In this document: positions 34,251 to 43,278 of the stretch, piece by piece
Numbering within the stretch: position 1 is the stretch's first letter
Layout: every line of letters begins with the position of its first letter
Source: Paenisporosarcina sp. OV554
Lineage (GTDB): Bacteria; Bacillota; Bacilli; Bacillales_A; Planococcaceae
DNA: 64,000 bases
Reading direction: 5' to 3'
Assembly: GCF_003058165.1 (NCBI RefSeq)
Contig: NZ_QBUC01000008.1
Coordinates: forward strand, 62,001-126,000
Notes under the pieces: model-generated
Seen by the model: the letters and a program-made list of their open reading frames with translations, nothing else
What the model was told of the DNA's origin: nothing
Database searches by the model: none
Program-made: the position numbers and the translations under genes

Positions 34251-34280
34251 AAAAGAAAAACGACCCACATAAGCGGGTCG
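34251..34280 (-). terminator. Rho-independent terminator of the icmF transcript
   Basis: CGACCC / GGGTCG stem with an 8-nt loop, followed on the minus strand by TTTTTCTTTT. A second small hairpin CCCAC / GTGGG is at 34287-34301. The icmF stop lies about 115 nt upstream. Confidence 0.8.
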
Positions 34281-34337
34281 CTTGGGCCCACAGGATGTGG
34301 GTCATGAAGGAATTGCGAAATTTCTTAGCACTGCATT

Positions 34338-34356
34338 TTGCGACGAGTAACCGCAG
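34338..34356 (+). repeat. Copy 1 of a 19-nt dispersed repeat (TTGCGACGAGTAACCGCAG)
   Basis: TTGCGACGAGTAACCGCAG occurs here and, inverted, at 43067-43085. Both copies are in non-coding DNA close to terminators at the ends of fatty-acid genes. A related TTGCGACGAAGC lies near 43113-43124. Nature unknown. Confidence 0.5.
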
Positions 34357-34394
34357 GAGCACCATGATGTCGCGATGCTAGCCTTCGTTCCTTT

Positions 34395-37300
34395 TTACAT
34401 ATTACGGCGATATTGTCCGCCAACTTCATAAAGTGCGTTAGTAATTTGACCAAGAGAAGCTACTTTTACAGTGTCCATCAATTGTTCGAAGATGTTACCG
34501 CCAGAAATGGCTACTTCTTTCAAACGTGCTAATGCTGCAACTGATTCGTCTGCATGAAGTTCTTGGAAGGCACGTAAGCTTTGAATTTGTGATTCTTTTT
34601 CGTCGCTTGTTGCACGAGCAATTTCCATGTTATCAATGTCTTCTGAAGATGGTGGATTTGGATTCAAATACGTGTTCACTCCGATAATCGGCAATTCACC
34701 CGTATGTTTCAACATTTCATAATGCATTGATTCTTCTTGAATTTTCCCACGTTGGTACTGCGTTTCCATCGCACCAAGTACGCCACCACGATCATCAATA
34801 CGATCAAATTCTGAAAGTACTGCTTCTTCAACTAAGTCCGTCATTTCTTCAATAATGAATGCTCCTTGAAGAGGGTTTTCGTTTTTCGCAAGTCCAAGTT
34901 CTTTCGTAATAATCATTTGGATAGCCATTGCGCGACGAACGGATTCTTCTGTTGGCGTAGTGATCGCTTCGTCATACGCATTAGTATGAAGAGAGTTACA
35001 GTTATCTTGAAGCGCCATCAATGCTTGTAGTGTTGTACGAATATCGTTGAAGTCGATTTCTTGTGCATGCAAGCTTCGACCAGATGTTTGTACATGATAC
35101 TTAAGCTTTTGGCTGCGATCATTAGCACCGTATTTATCACGCATAACGATAGCCCAAATACGACGAGCTACACGTCCAATTACCGTATACTCTGGATCTA
35201 AACCATTTGAGAAGAAGAATGATAAGTTTGGCGCAAAGTCATCAATGTTCATTCCACGGCTCAAATAGTACTCAACATAAGTGAAACCATTTGATAACGT
35301 AAAGGCTAATTGAGAGATTGGGTTTGCTCCCGCTTCCGCAATATGATAGCCAGAAATTGATACAGAATAGTAGTTTCGTACTTTAGAATCAATAAAGTAC
35401 TGTTGAATGTCACCCATCATGCGAAGTGCGAATTCCGTAGAGAAAATACATGTGTTTTGCCCTTGGTCTTCTTTTAAAATATCCGCTTGAACAGTTCCAC
35501 GAACCACTTGAAGTGTAGTAGTGCGTACTTCAGTAAATTCTTCAACTGTTAATGTGCGACCTAGTTTTTCTTCGTTTAATTTAACTTGTTGGTCAATCGC
35601 TGTATTCATAAACATAGCTAAAATAATTGGTGCAGGTCCATTGATTGTCATGGAAACTGATGTTGATGGTGCGCACAAATTAAAGCCGTCATATAGTTTC
35701 TTCATATCATCAAGTGTACAAATGCTGACACCTGATTCCCCTACTTTACCGTAAATATCTGGTCGTAAGTCTGGATCTTCTCCGTATAGAGTAACGGAGT
35801 CGAATGCTGTTGATAAACGTTTCGCATCATCATCTTTCGATAAGTAATGGAAGCGGCGGTTTGTGCGCTCAGGTGTACCTTCCCCTGCGAATTGACGTTT
35901 TGGATCTTCCCCTTCACGTTTGAACGGAAATACTCCTGCTGTATATGGGAATGAACCTGGTACGTTTTCTTTATATACCCAGCGTAAAATTTCACCGTAG
36001 TCTACAAATTTCGGCAATACCACTTTTGGAACTTTCAAGCCACTTAAGCTTTCTGTAACTAACATCGTACGGATTTCTTTATCACGAACTTTGGTAACGA
36101 ATTCGTCACCAGAATACGCTTCTTTTAACGTTTTCCAGTTGTCTAGGATACGTTTTGATTCTGCCGTTAATTCGTCACGCATACCTTCAGCTAGTGAAGT
36201 TAACGATTCAACTAATGCATCATTTGGAGCTTTTTCATTGACTGTTTGAATAGCGCCTTCAAGTTGGAACAAACGACGAGCGAAGTCCACTTGTTGGTCA
36301 GACTTTTTATGATAGCCACGAACTGCATCCGTGATTTCACGTAAGTAGTAACGACGATCATTAGGAATGATGACATTTTGTTTTTGCGTTTTCACAAATT
36401 GCTCATAGTTAGTTTCCCAGTTCGTTCCACACACTTCGTTGACACGTGATACTAAAGCTGCGAACAATGAGTTGGTACCTTTGTCGTTAAACTGACTAGC
36501 AATTGTACCGTGAACTGGCATTGTATCAAGGCTTTCATTCCATAAACCGCGGCTACGTTGGTATTGTTTTTGCACTTGACGAAGTGCATCTTCAGAACCT
36601 TTACGCTCATATTTGTTAATAACAATTAAGTCAGCGTAATCGATCATATCGATTTTTTCTAATTGTGAAGGTGCTCCGAATTCACTCGTCATTACATACA
36701 TAGAAACGTCTGCAACGTTGGTGATTTCTGCATCCCCTTGACCAATCCCGCTTGTTTCTACAATGATCAAGTCGTAACCAGCTACTCTCACTACATCTAG
36801 TACATCGCCAATCGCGCCTGACAATTCAGTCCGTGAACCACGTGTAGCTAGACTGCGCATAAAGACGCGTTTATTGAATATCGCGTTCATACGTATACGG
36901 TCACCAAGTAAAGCCCCACCCGTTTTTTGTTTCGTTGGGTCAATAGATATTACGGCTATTTTTTTGTCCGGTAATTCTGATAAGAAGCGACGAATCAATT
37001 CGTCTGTTAACGAAGATTTCCCTGCACCACCAGTACCGGTGATTCCAAGTACGGGTGTTCCTTTTGACATTTCACGAGCTTTTTCAACTAATGCTTTTGC
37101 TTCTGCGTTTTCATTGTTCACTCCGTCTTCAGCCACACTAATTAAGTGAGCTAAAATTTGAGGATGATCCGTGTCCACTTGAGCCAATTGATCCACAGCA
37201 TTTTTCGTGGCTATTGCTTTATCACAATCTTCAACCATACGATTAATCATGCCTTGAAGTCCTAATGTACGACCGTCTTCTGGTGAAAAAATCCAAGCAA

Positions 37301-37655
37301 TCCCGTAATCATGTAAATCTTTAATTTCCTTTGGAATGATTACGCCCCCACCACCACCGTAAATGCGAATGTGTGGAGCCCCACGTTCTGCTAATAAATC
37401 GTACATGTATTTAAAGTATTCTGTGTGACCACCTTGATAAGAAGAAATCGCAATCCCGTGAGCATCCTCTTGAATTGCCGCGTTTACGACTTCTTCTACA
37501 GAACGGTTATGTCCTAAATGAATAACTTCTGAACCCGTTGATTGTAAAATACGTCGCATAATATTAATGGACGCATCATGGCCATCAAAAAGACTTGAAG
37601 CTGTTACAAAACGCACGTGATTAGTTGGACGGTAAATTTCTACTGTTGCTGTCAT
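34395..37655 (-). CDS. icmF: Fused isobutyryl-CoA mutase IcmF (B12-dependent)
   Basis: Adenosylcobalamin enzyme interconverting isobutyryl-CoA and n-butyryl-CoA, with a built-in G-protein chaperone. 1086 residues: B12-binding domain (about 10-145, [13 protein letters not shown] with the cobalt-ligating His, and [13 protein letters not shown]), MeaI-like GTPase (about 200-420, P-loop [16 protein letters not shown]), linker, and the TIM-barrel substrate domain to the C-terminus. The start overlaps the TetR stop as ATGA. The B12 salvage operon 8 kb away would provide its cofactor. Confidence 0.96.
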   Translation of the reverse strand: MTATVEIYRPTNHVRFVTASSLFDGHDASINIMRRILQSTGSEVIHLGHNRSVEEVVNAAIQEDAHGIAISSYQGGHTEYFKYMYDLLAERGAPHIRIYGGGGGVIIPKEIKDLHDYGIAWIFSPEDGRTLGLQGMINRMVEDCDKAIATKNAVDQLAQVDTDHPQILAHLISVAEDGVNNENAEAKALVEKAREMSKGTPVLGITGTGGAGKSSLTDELIRRFLSELPDKKIAVISIDPTKQKTGGALLGDRIRMNAIFNKRVFMRSLATRGSRTELSGAIGDVLDVVRVAGYDLIIVETSGIGQGDAEITNVADVSMYVMTSEFGAPSQLEKIDMIDYADLIVINKYERKGSEDALRQVQKQYQRSRGLWNESLDTMPVHGTIASQFNDKGTNSLFAALVSRVNEVCGTNWETNYEQFVKTQKQNVIIPNDRRYYLREITDAVRGYHKKSDQQVDFARRLFQLEGAIQTVNEKAPNDALVESLTSLAEGMRDELTAESKRILDNWKTLKEAYSGDEFVTKVRDKEIRTMLVTESLSGLKVPKVVLPKFVDYGEILRWVYKENVPGSFPYTAGVFPFKREGEDPKRQFAGEGTPERTNRRFHYLSKDDDAKRLSTAFDSVTLYGEDPDLRPDIYGKVGESGVSICTLDDMKKLYDGFNLCAPSTSVSMTINGPAPIILAMFMNTAIDQQVKLNEEKLGRTLTVEEFTEVRTTTLQVVRGTVQADILKEDQGQNTCIFSTEFALRMMGDIQQYFIDSKVRNYYSVSISGYHIAEAGANPISQLAFTLSNGFTYVEYYLSRGMNIDDFAPNLSFFFSNGLDPEYTVIGRVARRIWAIVMRDKYGANDRSQKLKYHVQTSGRSLHAQEIDFNDIRTTLQALMALQDNCNSLHTNAYDEAITTPTEESVRRAMAIQMIITKELGLAKNENPLQGAFIIEEMTDLVEEAVLSEFDRIDDRGGVLGAMETQYQRGKIQEESMHYEMLKHTGELPIIGVNTYLNPNPPSSEDIDNMEIARATSDEKESQIQSLRAFQELHADESVAALARLKEVAISGGNIFEQLMDTVKVASLGQITNALYEVGGQYRRNM

Positions 37656-38296
37656 ACTGTTCCCCCATTCCCTTGTATTCCTTGTAAGAAAAATGTTGTT
37701 TGCTGTTCAATAAAGTCCTCAATCGTCATATCACGACGAAGTCCCCAGCGTCTAAATGACCACATTTGCCCTTGAACGACAACATGGTGTGCTGCCAATT
37801 TTACGGCTTCTTCAGACAACTGACATTCTCCTGATTTACGGCACGCATGAAGAATGTCTTCAAAGATCGCTACCATTTCAAGTTCTTTATTTAAAACATA
37901 TTGTAGAGCGTCTTTCGGTAACGATTTTGACTCTTGGTACATGACGATGAACTCGTCTTGCATTTCATCAATCAATAAATAATAGTGTCGAATGGCTATC
38001 TTCAAGCCATCGAGAGTGCCTGCTTGTGTCGGAAGTGCCGATAAACGCTCTTGCACTTCTTCGTAAATACTGTCACACACTAAATACAGAACGTCTTCTT
38101 TCGTACGAATGTATTCGTACAATGTGCCAATACTAAATCCTGCTTCTTTAGCGATTTCACGAGTCGTTGTGCGATGAAAGCCCTTCTGTTTGAAGAGCGC
38201 GACAGCCCCCCGAATCATTTGATTCCGGCGTTTTGAAATTAGGCTTTCATCTTTCACGGACGACTGAACTTCGCGCTTGGACTTCATTTCTGTCAA
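37652..38296 (-). CDS. TetR/AcrR family transcriptional regulator
   Basis: 214 residues. N-terminal helix-turn-helix: [47 protein letters not shown], the standard TetR DNA-binding domain at about residues 27-73. The C-terminal ligand domain has no recognisable motif. It lies between an acyl-CoA dehydrogenase (3-nt gap) and icmF (4-nt overlap), so it is co-transcribed with them and probably senses an acyl-CoA. The TTG start at 38296 lacks a strong ribosome binding site; an ATG three codons later is possible. It is not a close match to B. subtilis FadR (YsiA). Confidence 0.88.
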   Translation of the reverse strand: MTEMKSKREVQSSVKDESLISKRRNQMIRGAVALFKQKGFHRTTTREIAKEAGFSIGTLYEYIRTKEDVLYLVCDSIYEEVQERLSALPTQAGTLDGLKIAIRHYYLLIDEMQDEFIVMYQESKSLPKDALQYVLNKELEMVAIFEDILHACRKSGECQLSEEAVKLAAHHVVVQGQMWSFRRWGLRRDMTIEDFIEQQTTFFLQGIQGNGGTV

Positions 38297-38299
38297 GAC

Positions 38300-39439
38300 T
38301 TACTTCGTCAACATACGAGAAATGACAAGACGTTGAATCTCTTGAGTTCCCTCGTAAATTTGAGTGATTTTTGCGTCGCGCATATAACGTTCTACTGGGT
38401 AATCTTTTGTATAACCATAACCACCGAATACTTGAACAGCTTCCACTGTTACTTTCATCGCTGTATCTCCAGCCATTAATTTTGCCATCGCAGATTCTTT
38501 ACCATAAGAATGACCATTTGATTCCAACCAAGCAGCTTGATATGTAAGTAAACGTGATGCTTCAATTGAAGTCGCCATATCTGCTAGTTTGAAAGAAACC
38601 CCTTGGTTCGCTGCGATTGGTTTACCAAATTGAACGCGTTCTTTCGCATAATCAACTGATGCGTCAAGTGCCCCTTGTGCAATTCCGACAGCTTGTGCTG
38701 CAATTCCGTTACGACCGCCATCCAGTGTTTTCATTGCGATAAGGAATCCTTCGCCTTCTGCACCAAGTAAGTTTTCTTTTGGAATGCGGCAGTTATCGAA
38801 AATGATTTCAGTTGTTGGAGATGAACGGATTCCGAGTTTCTTTTCTTTCTTCCCAACTGAGAAACCTTCAAAATCAGCTTCAACGATAAATGCGCTAGTC
38901 CCTTTATGTTTTGAACTTGGATCAGTTACCGCAAATACTACATAAATATCAGCAATACCACCGTTTGTAATGAAAATTTTCGCGCCATTTAGTACATAAT
39001 GATCGCCATCTAATTTAGCTGTTGTTTTCATACCGCCTGCGTCAGACCCAGAACCTGCTTCAGTTAAACCATAGCCACCAATTTTTGTGCCTTCTGCCAT
39101 TGGGCGTAGGTATTTTTGCTTTTGTTCTTCGTTGCCGTATTTGAAAATCGGCCATCCCGCTAAAGAAGTATGAGCTGAAAGTGTTACACCAGTCGAGGCA
39201 CATACGCGTGATAACTCTTCTACAGCGATACAGTAAGCCAAGTAATCCGAACCAATTCCACCGTACTCTTCAGGCCAAGGAATACCTGTTAAACCAAGCT
39301 CCGCCATTTTGTCGAAAATTTCACGATCAAAACGTTCTTCTTCGTCACGCTCTGCAGCTGAGGGTGCTACTTCTTTTGTTGCGAAGTCGCGTACCATTTT
39401 GCGAATCATTTCATGTTCTTCTGAAAGTTTAAAGTTCAT
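38300..39439 (-). CDS. acdA: Acyl-CoA dehydrogenase
   Basis: FAD enzyme that introduces the alpha-beta double bond into acyl-CoA. 379 residues with the three standard domains. FAD/substrate motif [20 protein letters not shown], catalytic Glu in [16 protein letters not shown], and [24 protein letters not shown] are all present. It resembles B. subtilis AcdA / MmgC. It heads the acdA-tetR-icmF unit. A 200-nt gap with no visible gene separates it from the second dehydrogenase upstream. Chain-length preference cannot be judged. Confidence 0.92.
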   Translation of the reverse strand: MNFKLSEEHEMIRKMVRDFATKEVAPSAAERDEEERFDREIFDKMAELGLTGIPWPEEYGGIGSDYLAYCIAVEELSRVCASTGVTLSAHTSLAGWPIFKYGNEEQKQKYLRPMAEGTKIGGYGLTEAGSGSDAGGMKTTAKLDGDHYVLNGAKIFITNGGIADIYVVFAVTDPSSKHKGTSAFIVEADFEGFSVGKKEKKLGIRSSPTTEIIFDNCRIPKENLLGAEGEGFLIAMKTLDGGRNGIAAQAVGIAQGALDASVDYAKERVQFGKPIAANQGVSFKLADMATSIEASRLLTYQAAWLESNGHSYGKESAMAKLMAGDTAMKVTVEAVQVFGGYGYTKDYPVERYMRDAKITQIYEGTQEIQRLVISRMLTK

Positions 39440-39638
39440 TGTTATTCCACCCTTTTTAGTTTTATTATTTAGGCTATATTAAAGAATGTAGTTGATTTTG
39501 AATAATAACCGAGTCATTATATTTGCGCCTTGCATGCCGAAAAAGTGTGAAGCTAGAGACCAACAAGTGTGTTTTCATGCTTGTAGACTCATACGGAACA
39601 TGCAGCTAGCGCAAATGCAGTTTAGTTTAACAGAGCTA

Positions 39639-40775
39639 TTATTTAAGTAAGTGTTTGCCGATAACTACTCGTTGAATTTCAGATGTGCCTTCATATATTT
39701 CCGTTACTTTTGCATCTCGGAAATAGCGTTCTACTGGATAATCTTCTGTGTAGCCGTAACCACCAAATACTTGAACAGCTTCAATTGACGTTTCTACTGC
39801 GGTTTTCGAAGCGAAAAGTTTTGCCATTGATGCTTCTTTTCCAGAAGCTAAACCTCGAGTACGTAAATCTGCAGCACGATACACAAGTAATTTTGAAGCT
39901 TCAACAGCTGTTGCCATATCCGCTAATTTAAAACCAACTCCTTGTTGTGCAGCGATTGGTTTCCCAAATTGTACTCGTTCTTTTGCATAGCCGACTGCTG
40001 CCTCAAAGGCTGCTTCTGCAATTCCTAAAGCTTGCGCTGCAATCCCGATACGACCTACATCTAGGTTTGCCAGTGCAATTTTAAACCCTTCGCCTTCTTG
40101 ACCTAAAAGGTTTTCAACTGGAACTTTCATATCTTCAAATGTTAATTGAACTGTTCGAGAACCGTGCAAGCCCATTTTGTGCTCGTCTTTCCCAATAATA
40201 AGGCCTGGTGTATCTTTTTCTACAATGAAAGCTGACACGCCTCGTGATCCTTGTGTTGCATCAGTTGAAGCGAAAACGATATATACATCTGCTTCTCCAC
40301 CGTTTGTGATGAATACTTTTGAGCCGTTAATTTTATAATGATCGCCGTCTTTAACTGCTTTTGATTTCATAGAGCCAACATCTGAGCCAGCTGATGGTTC
40401 AGTTAAGCAAAATGCTCCTAAATATTCTCCTGCAGCTAATTTCGGGATAAATTTTTGTTTTTGTTCTTCATTACCGAAATATAAAATCGGGTTCGTTCCA
40501 ACCGAAGTATGAACAGATAGGATAACTCCTACTACTGCACTCACTTTAGATAACTCATGAATGGCGATAACGTAGCTTGTGAAGTCCATTTCAGATCCGC
40601 CGTATTTTTCTGGAATCGTGATACCCATTAAGCCAAGTACAGCCATTTTTTTCAATATTTCACGTGGGAATTCGCCCTTTTCCATTTTTTCAATGTTCGG
40701 CTCAATTTCCGTTTTTGCAAAGTCGCGCACCATATTGCGCATCATGATTTGTTCTTCTGTGAATTTCAGTTCCAT
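39639..40775 (-). CDS. Acyl-CoA dehydrogenase, second paralogue (short-chain type)
   Basis: 378 residues, same fold as its neighbour. Motifs GAFCLTEPSAGSDVGSMKSK, EIYEGTSEIQRVVIGKHLLK (catalytic Glu) and [20 protein letters not shown] are intact. The closeness to butyryl-CoA-type enzymes and the operon with hbd (13 nt away) and thiolase suggest a short-chain substrate; this is inferred. ATG with GGGGGC upstream. Confidence 0.92.
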   Translation of the reverse strand: MELKFTEEQIMMRNMVRDFAKTEIEPNIEKMEKGEFPREILKKMAVLGLMGITIPEKYGGSEMDFTSYVIAIHELSKVSAVVGVILSVHTSVGTNPILYFGNEEQKQKFIPKLAAGEYLGAFCLTEPSAGSDVGSMKSKAVKDGDHYKINGSKVFITNGGEADVYIVFASTDATQGSRGVSAFIVEKDTPGLIIGKDEHKMGLHGSRTVQLTFEDMKVPVENLLGQEGEGFKIALANLDVGRIGIAAQALGIAEAAFEAAVGYAKERVQFGKPIAAQQGVGFKLADMATAVEASKLLVYRAADLRTRGLASGKEASMAKLFASKTAVETSIEAVQVFGGYGYTEDYPVERYFRDAKVTEIYEGTSEIQRVVIGKHLLK

Positions 40776-40787
40776 TGGTGAAGCCCC

Positions 40788-41639
40788 CTATACGTACTCG
40801 TAAAAACCGCGACCTGTTTTCTTACCTAACCAGCCAGCTTTTACGTATTTGCGAAGTAGTGGACACGGTCGATATTTACTATCGCCGAAGCCCTCATGCA
40901 AGATTTCCATTATATATAAACATGTATCAAGGCCGATAAAATCAGCTAATTGTAGAGGTCCCATTGGATGATTCATGCCAAGCTTCATCACGTCGTCGAT
41001 CGCTTCTTTCGTCGCTACACCTTCGTACAGTGTATATATCGCTTCGTTGATCATTGGCATTAAAATACGATTTGAAACGAATCCTGGAAAATCATTCACT
41101 TCTACAGGGACTTTCCCAAGTTTTTTCGTCATTTCTTCGATGCTTGTGTAAACATCGTCAGTCGTTGCAAGCCCGCGAATGATTTCAACCAGTTTCATTA
41201 CTGGCACTGGGTTCATAAAGTGCATGCCAATAACTTGTGCTGGTCGGTTCGTTGCTGCTGCAATTTCTGTAATCGGCAGTGAAGATGTATTAGATGCTAA
41301 AATCGTATGTTTTGGTGTAATTTCATCTAGTTGTTTAAATATTTTTTGTTTAATTTCCATATTTTCAACTGCAGCTTCTATTACTAAATCCACGTCAGAT
41401 GCATCGTTAAGATCCAAGGATTTTGTAATGCGTGACAAGACTTGAGATTTTTCTTCTTCAGTCATGCGTCCTTTTTCAACATTGCGTGATAGATTTTTCG
41501 TGATGTTTGCAAGTCCACGTTGGAAGTATTCTTCCTTCATGTCATTTAATTTCACATCGAATCCGGCTTGTGCACATACTTGTGCAATACCTGAACCCAT
41601 TTGTCCTGCTCCGATTACGAGTACTTTTTGAATCGTCAT
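40788..41639 (-). CDS. hbd: 3-hydroxybutyryl-CoA dehydrogenase
   Basis: NAD(P)-dependent oxidation of 3-hydroxyacyl-CoA to acetoacyl-CoA. 283 residues. Nucleotide-binding motif [19 protein letters not shown] at the N-terminus; [15 protein letters not shown] and [19 protein letters not shown] are family hallmarks. GAGGAGG lies upstream of the ATG. It is placed between thiolase and acyl-CoA dehydrogenase, matching B. subtilis mmgB order. Confidence 0.96.
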   Translation of the reverse strand: MTIQKVLVIGAGQMGSGIAQVCAQAGFDVKLNDMKEEYFQRGLANITKNLSRNVEKGRMTEEEKSQVLSRITKSLDLNDASDVDLVIEAAVENMEIKQKIFKQLDEITPKHTILASNTSSLPITEIAAATNRPAQVIGMHFMNPVPVMKLVEIIRGLATTDDVYTSIEEMTKKLGKVPVEVNDFPGFVSNRILMPMINEAIYTLYEGVATKEAIDDVMKLGMNHPMGPLQLADFIGLDTCLYIMEILHEGFGDSKYRPCPLLRKYVKAGWLGKKTGRGFYEYV

Positions 41640-41665
41640 CTATATTATCCTCCTCTATAGGTATA

Positions 41666-42859
41666 TTAAGCTTTTGGTACTTCGATCATAATGGCATCAC
41701 CTTGGCCGCCGCCAGAACAAATAGCTGCGATTCCAATACCGCCACCACGGCGTTTTAATTCATAAGCTAAAGTTAAGATAATGCGTGCACCACTTGCCCC
41801 AATTGGATGTCCAAGTGCAACGGCTCCACCGTTCACGTTAACTTTTGATTCATCTAAGTTAGCGATTTGAGCAGACGCTAAAGCCACTGCAGCGAATGCT
41901 TCATTGATTTCAAACAAGTCGATTTCTTCAAGTTTTTTACCTGTTTTCTCTAAAATTGCTTTAATGACAAGACCAGGCGTTTGTGGGAAGTGTTCTGGCT
42001 CAATTGCTACTTCCGCGTGTCCAATGACATAAGCTAGAGGCGTTTTGCCTTCTGCTTTTGCTTTGTCCTCACTCATTAACACAAGCACAGCAGCGCCATC
42101 ATTTACACCTGGGGCGTTTCCAGCTGTAATCGTGCCATCTTTGCCGAATGCTGGTCTTAATTTTGACAGTGATTCAGTAGATGTATTTCTACGTGGTGAT
42201 TCATCTTGATCAATTTTTAATGCATCACCTTTACGTTGAGGAACTTCTACCGCAATAATCTCTTCAGCGAATGTTCCATTGTCGATTGCTTTTAATGCTA
42301 AGTCATGGCTACGGAATGACCATTCATCTTGTTTCTCACGAGATAAGTCAAATTTCTCCGCAGTTGCATTACCGTATGTACCCATATGAACACGCTTTGG
42401 ATCGAACGAACAAGAAAGACCATCATAAATCATGCCATCTATCATTTGAGCATCACCCATGCGTAGGCCGAATCGACCTTTAGGCAAATAATATGGTGCA
42501 TTTGACATAGACTCCATACCGCCCGCAACAATCGTTTCCTCTTCTCCTAAACGAATCAATTGATCAGCCAAAGTGACTGCGCGCATACCGGATGCACACA
42601 CTTTGTTAATCGTTTCTGTTTTAACACCCCATGGAATGCCTGCTTTTGTAGCAGCTTGACGAGAAGGGATCTGCCCTTGACCAGCTTGAAGTACAGTTCC
42701 CATAATGACTTCGTCAACTGATTCAGGCGAAACACCCGCTCTGTTTAACGCTTCTTTAATGGCAACGCCACCTAAATCACTCGCTGTAAGTGAAGCTAAT
42801 GAGCCTCCCATTTTCCCGAATGCTGTTCGTGCTCCATCTAAAATAACTGTTTTTGCCAT
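41666..42859 (-). CDS. mmgA: Acetyl-CoA C-acetyltransferase (thiolase)
   Basis: Cleaves or forms acetoacetyl-CoA. 397 residues. Nucleophilic Cys in NKVCASGMRAVTLADQ, His in GHPIGASGARI, and the second Cys in CSGGGQGDA near the C-terminus. It is the first gene of the thiolase - hbd - acyl-CoA dehydrogenase run, equivalent to B. subtilis mmgABC; the symbol follows that analogy. Confidence 0.94.
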   Translation of the reverse strand: MAKTVILDGARTAFGKMGGSLASLTASDLGGVAIKEALNRAGVSPESVDEVIMGTVLQAGQGQIPSRQAATKAGIPWGVKTETINKVCASGMRAVTLADQLIRLGEEETIVAGGMESMSNAPYYLPKGRFGLRMGDAQMIDGMIYDGLSCSFDPKRVHMGTYGNATAEKFDLSREKQDEWSFRSHDLALKAIDNGTFAEEIIAVEVPQRKGDALKIDQDESPRRNTSTESLSKLRPAFGKDGTITAGNAPGVNDGAAVLVLMSEDKAKAEGKTPLAYVIGHAEVAIEPEHFPQTPGLVIKAILEKTGKKLEEIDLFEINEAFAAVALASAQIANLDESKVNVNGGAVALGHPIGASGARIILTLAYELKRRGGGIGIAAICSGGGQGDAIMIEVPKA

Positions 42860-42941
42860 GATGATTTCCTCCTCAATTTTTGTATACGCTTACAGTTTTA
42901 TCTTTTTTAAGAATTGCGACAATTCATTGTGTGTGTAGTCG

Positions 42942-43032
42942 TGTTTTCGAAATTTGTGACGCACGTAGGGAAAATTAAGTGCTTGGTTGTAAAAATTGAC
43001 GTTGACGTAGGAATAAATGAAATTGACGTTGT
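42942..43032 (+). repeat. Decayed 21-bp-periodic array F (ACGTAGG type)
   Basis: ACGTAGG (reverse complement of CCTACGT) followed by A-rich sequence is at 42963 and 43005, exactly 42 bp apart. The intermediate and next phase positions carry degenerate units TGGTTGTAAAAA (42984) and ACGTTGTAAA (43026). The position at 42942 (TGTTTTCGAAA) is weaker. Orientation is opposite to arrays A and B. No clear CTGAG/CTCAG stem-loop remains. It lies between thiolase and fadF. Confidence 0.6.
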
Positions 43033-43066
43033 AAATCTGACAATTCCACACTGTCACCATTTGGTT

Positions 43067-43085
43067 CTGCGGTTACTCGTCGCAA
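43067..43085 (-). repeat. Copy 2 of the 19-nt dispersed repeat
   Basis: Exact reverse complement of 34338-34356. The surrounding 43086-43126 contains a related TTGCGACGAAGC...CGAAGCGATGCAGGAGC stretch, so the element is probably longer and partly duplicated here. Confidence 0.5.
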
Positions 43086-43126
43086 ATACATTGCTCCTGC
43101 ATCGCTTCGCTAGCTTCGTCGCAAAT

Positions 43127-43149
43127 AAAAAAACTCTCAGAGTTTTTTT
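43127..43149. terminator. Small symmetrical hairpin with T-tracts
   Basis: AAAACTC / GAGTTTT with T7 on the plus-strand side and A-run on the other. It may terminate in both directions; no gene ends immediately here. Confidence 0.45.
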
Positions 43150-43183
43150 ATTGACTGAACGCTCGCTCGACAAAACATCAAAC

Positions 43184-43209
43184 AAAAAGGGAGTACAACG
43201 ACTCCCTTT
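43184..43209 (-). terminator. Rho-independent terminator after fadF
   Basis: AAAGGGAGT / ACTCCCTTT stem around a 6-nt loop with TTTTTG following on the minus strand, about 70 nt after the fadF stop. Confidence 0.8.
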
Positions 43210-43278
43210 CTTATCTGAATCTATTATATCGTCATTACGGGTTTTTATCAAACAACTGTTTTGTGTTAATTCTGAATA

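Noticed and set aside
34077-34307. Plus-strand frame encoding a repetitive FFRR-type peptide
   Set aside because: It is a translation of array C: a 21-bp period keeps a frame open. There is no ribosome binding site, and the start overlaps the upstream terminator.
43054-43251. Minus-strand 65-codon frame between thiolase and fadF
   Set aside because: Covers the dispersed repeat and two terminator hairpins; no plausible start region.
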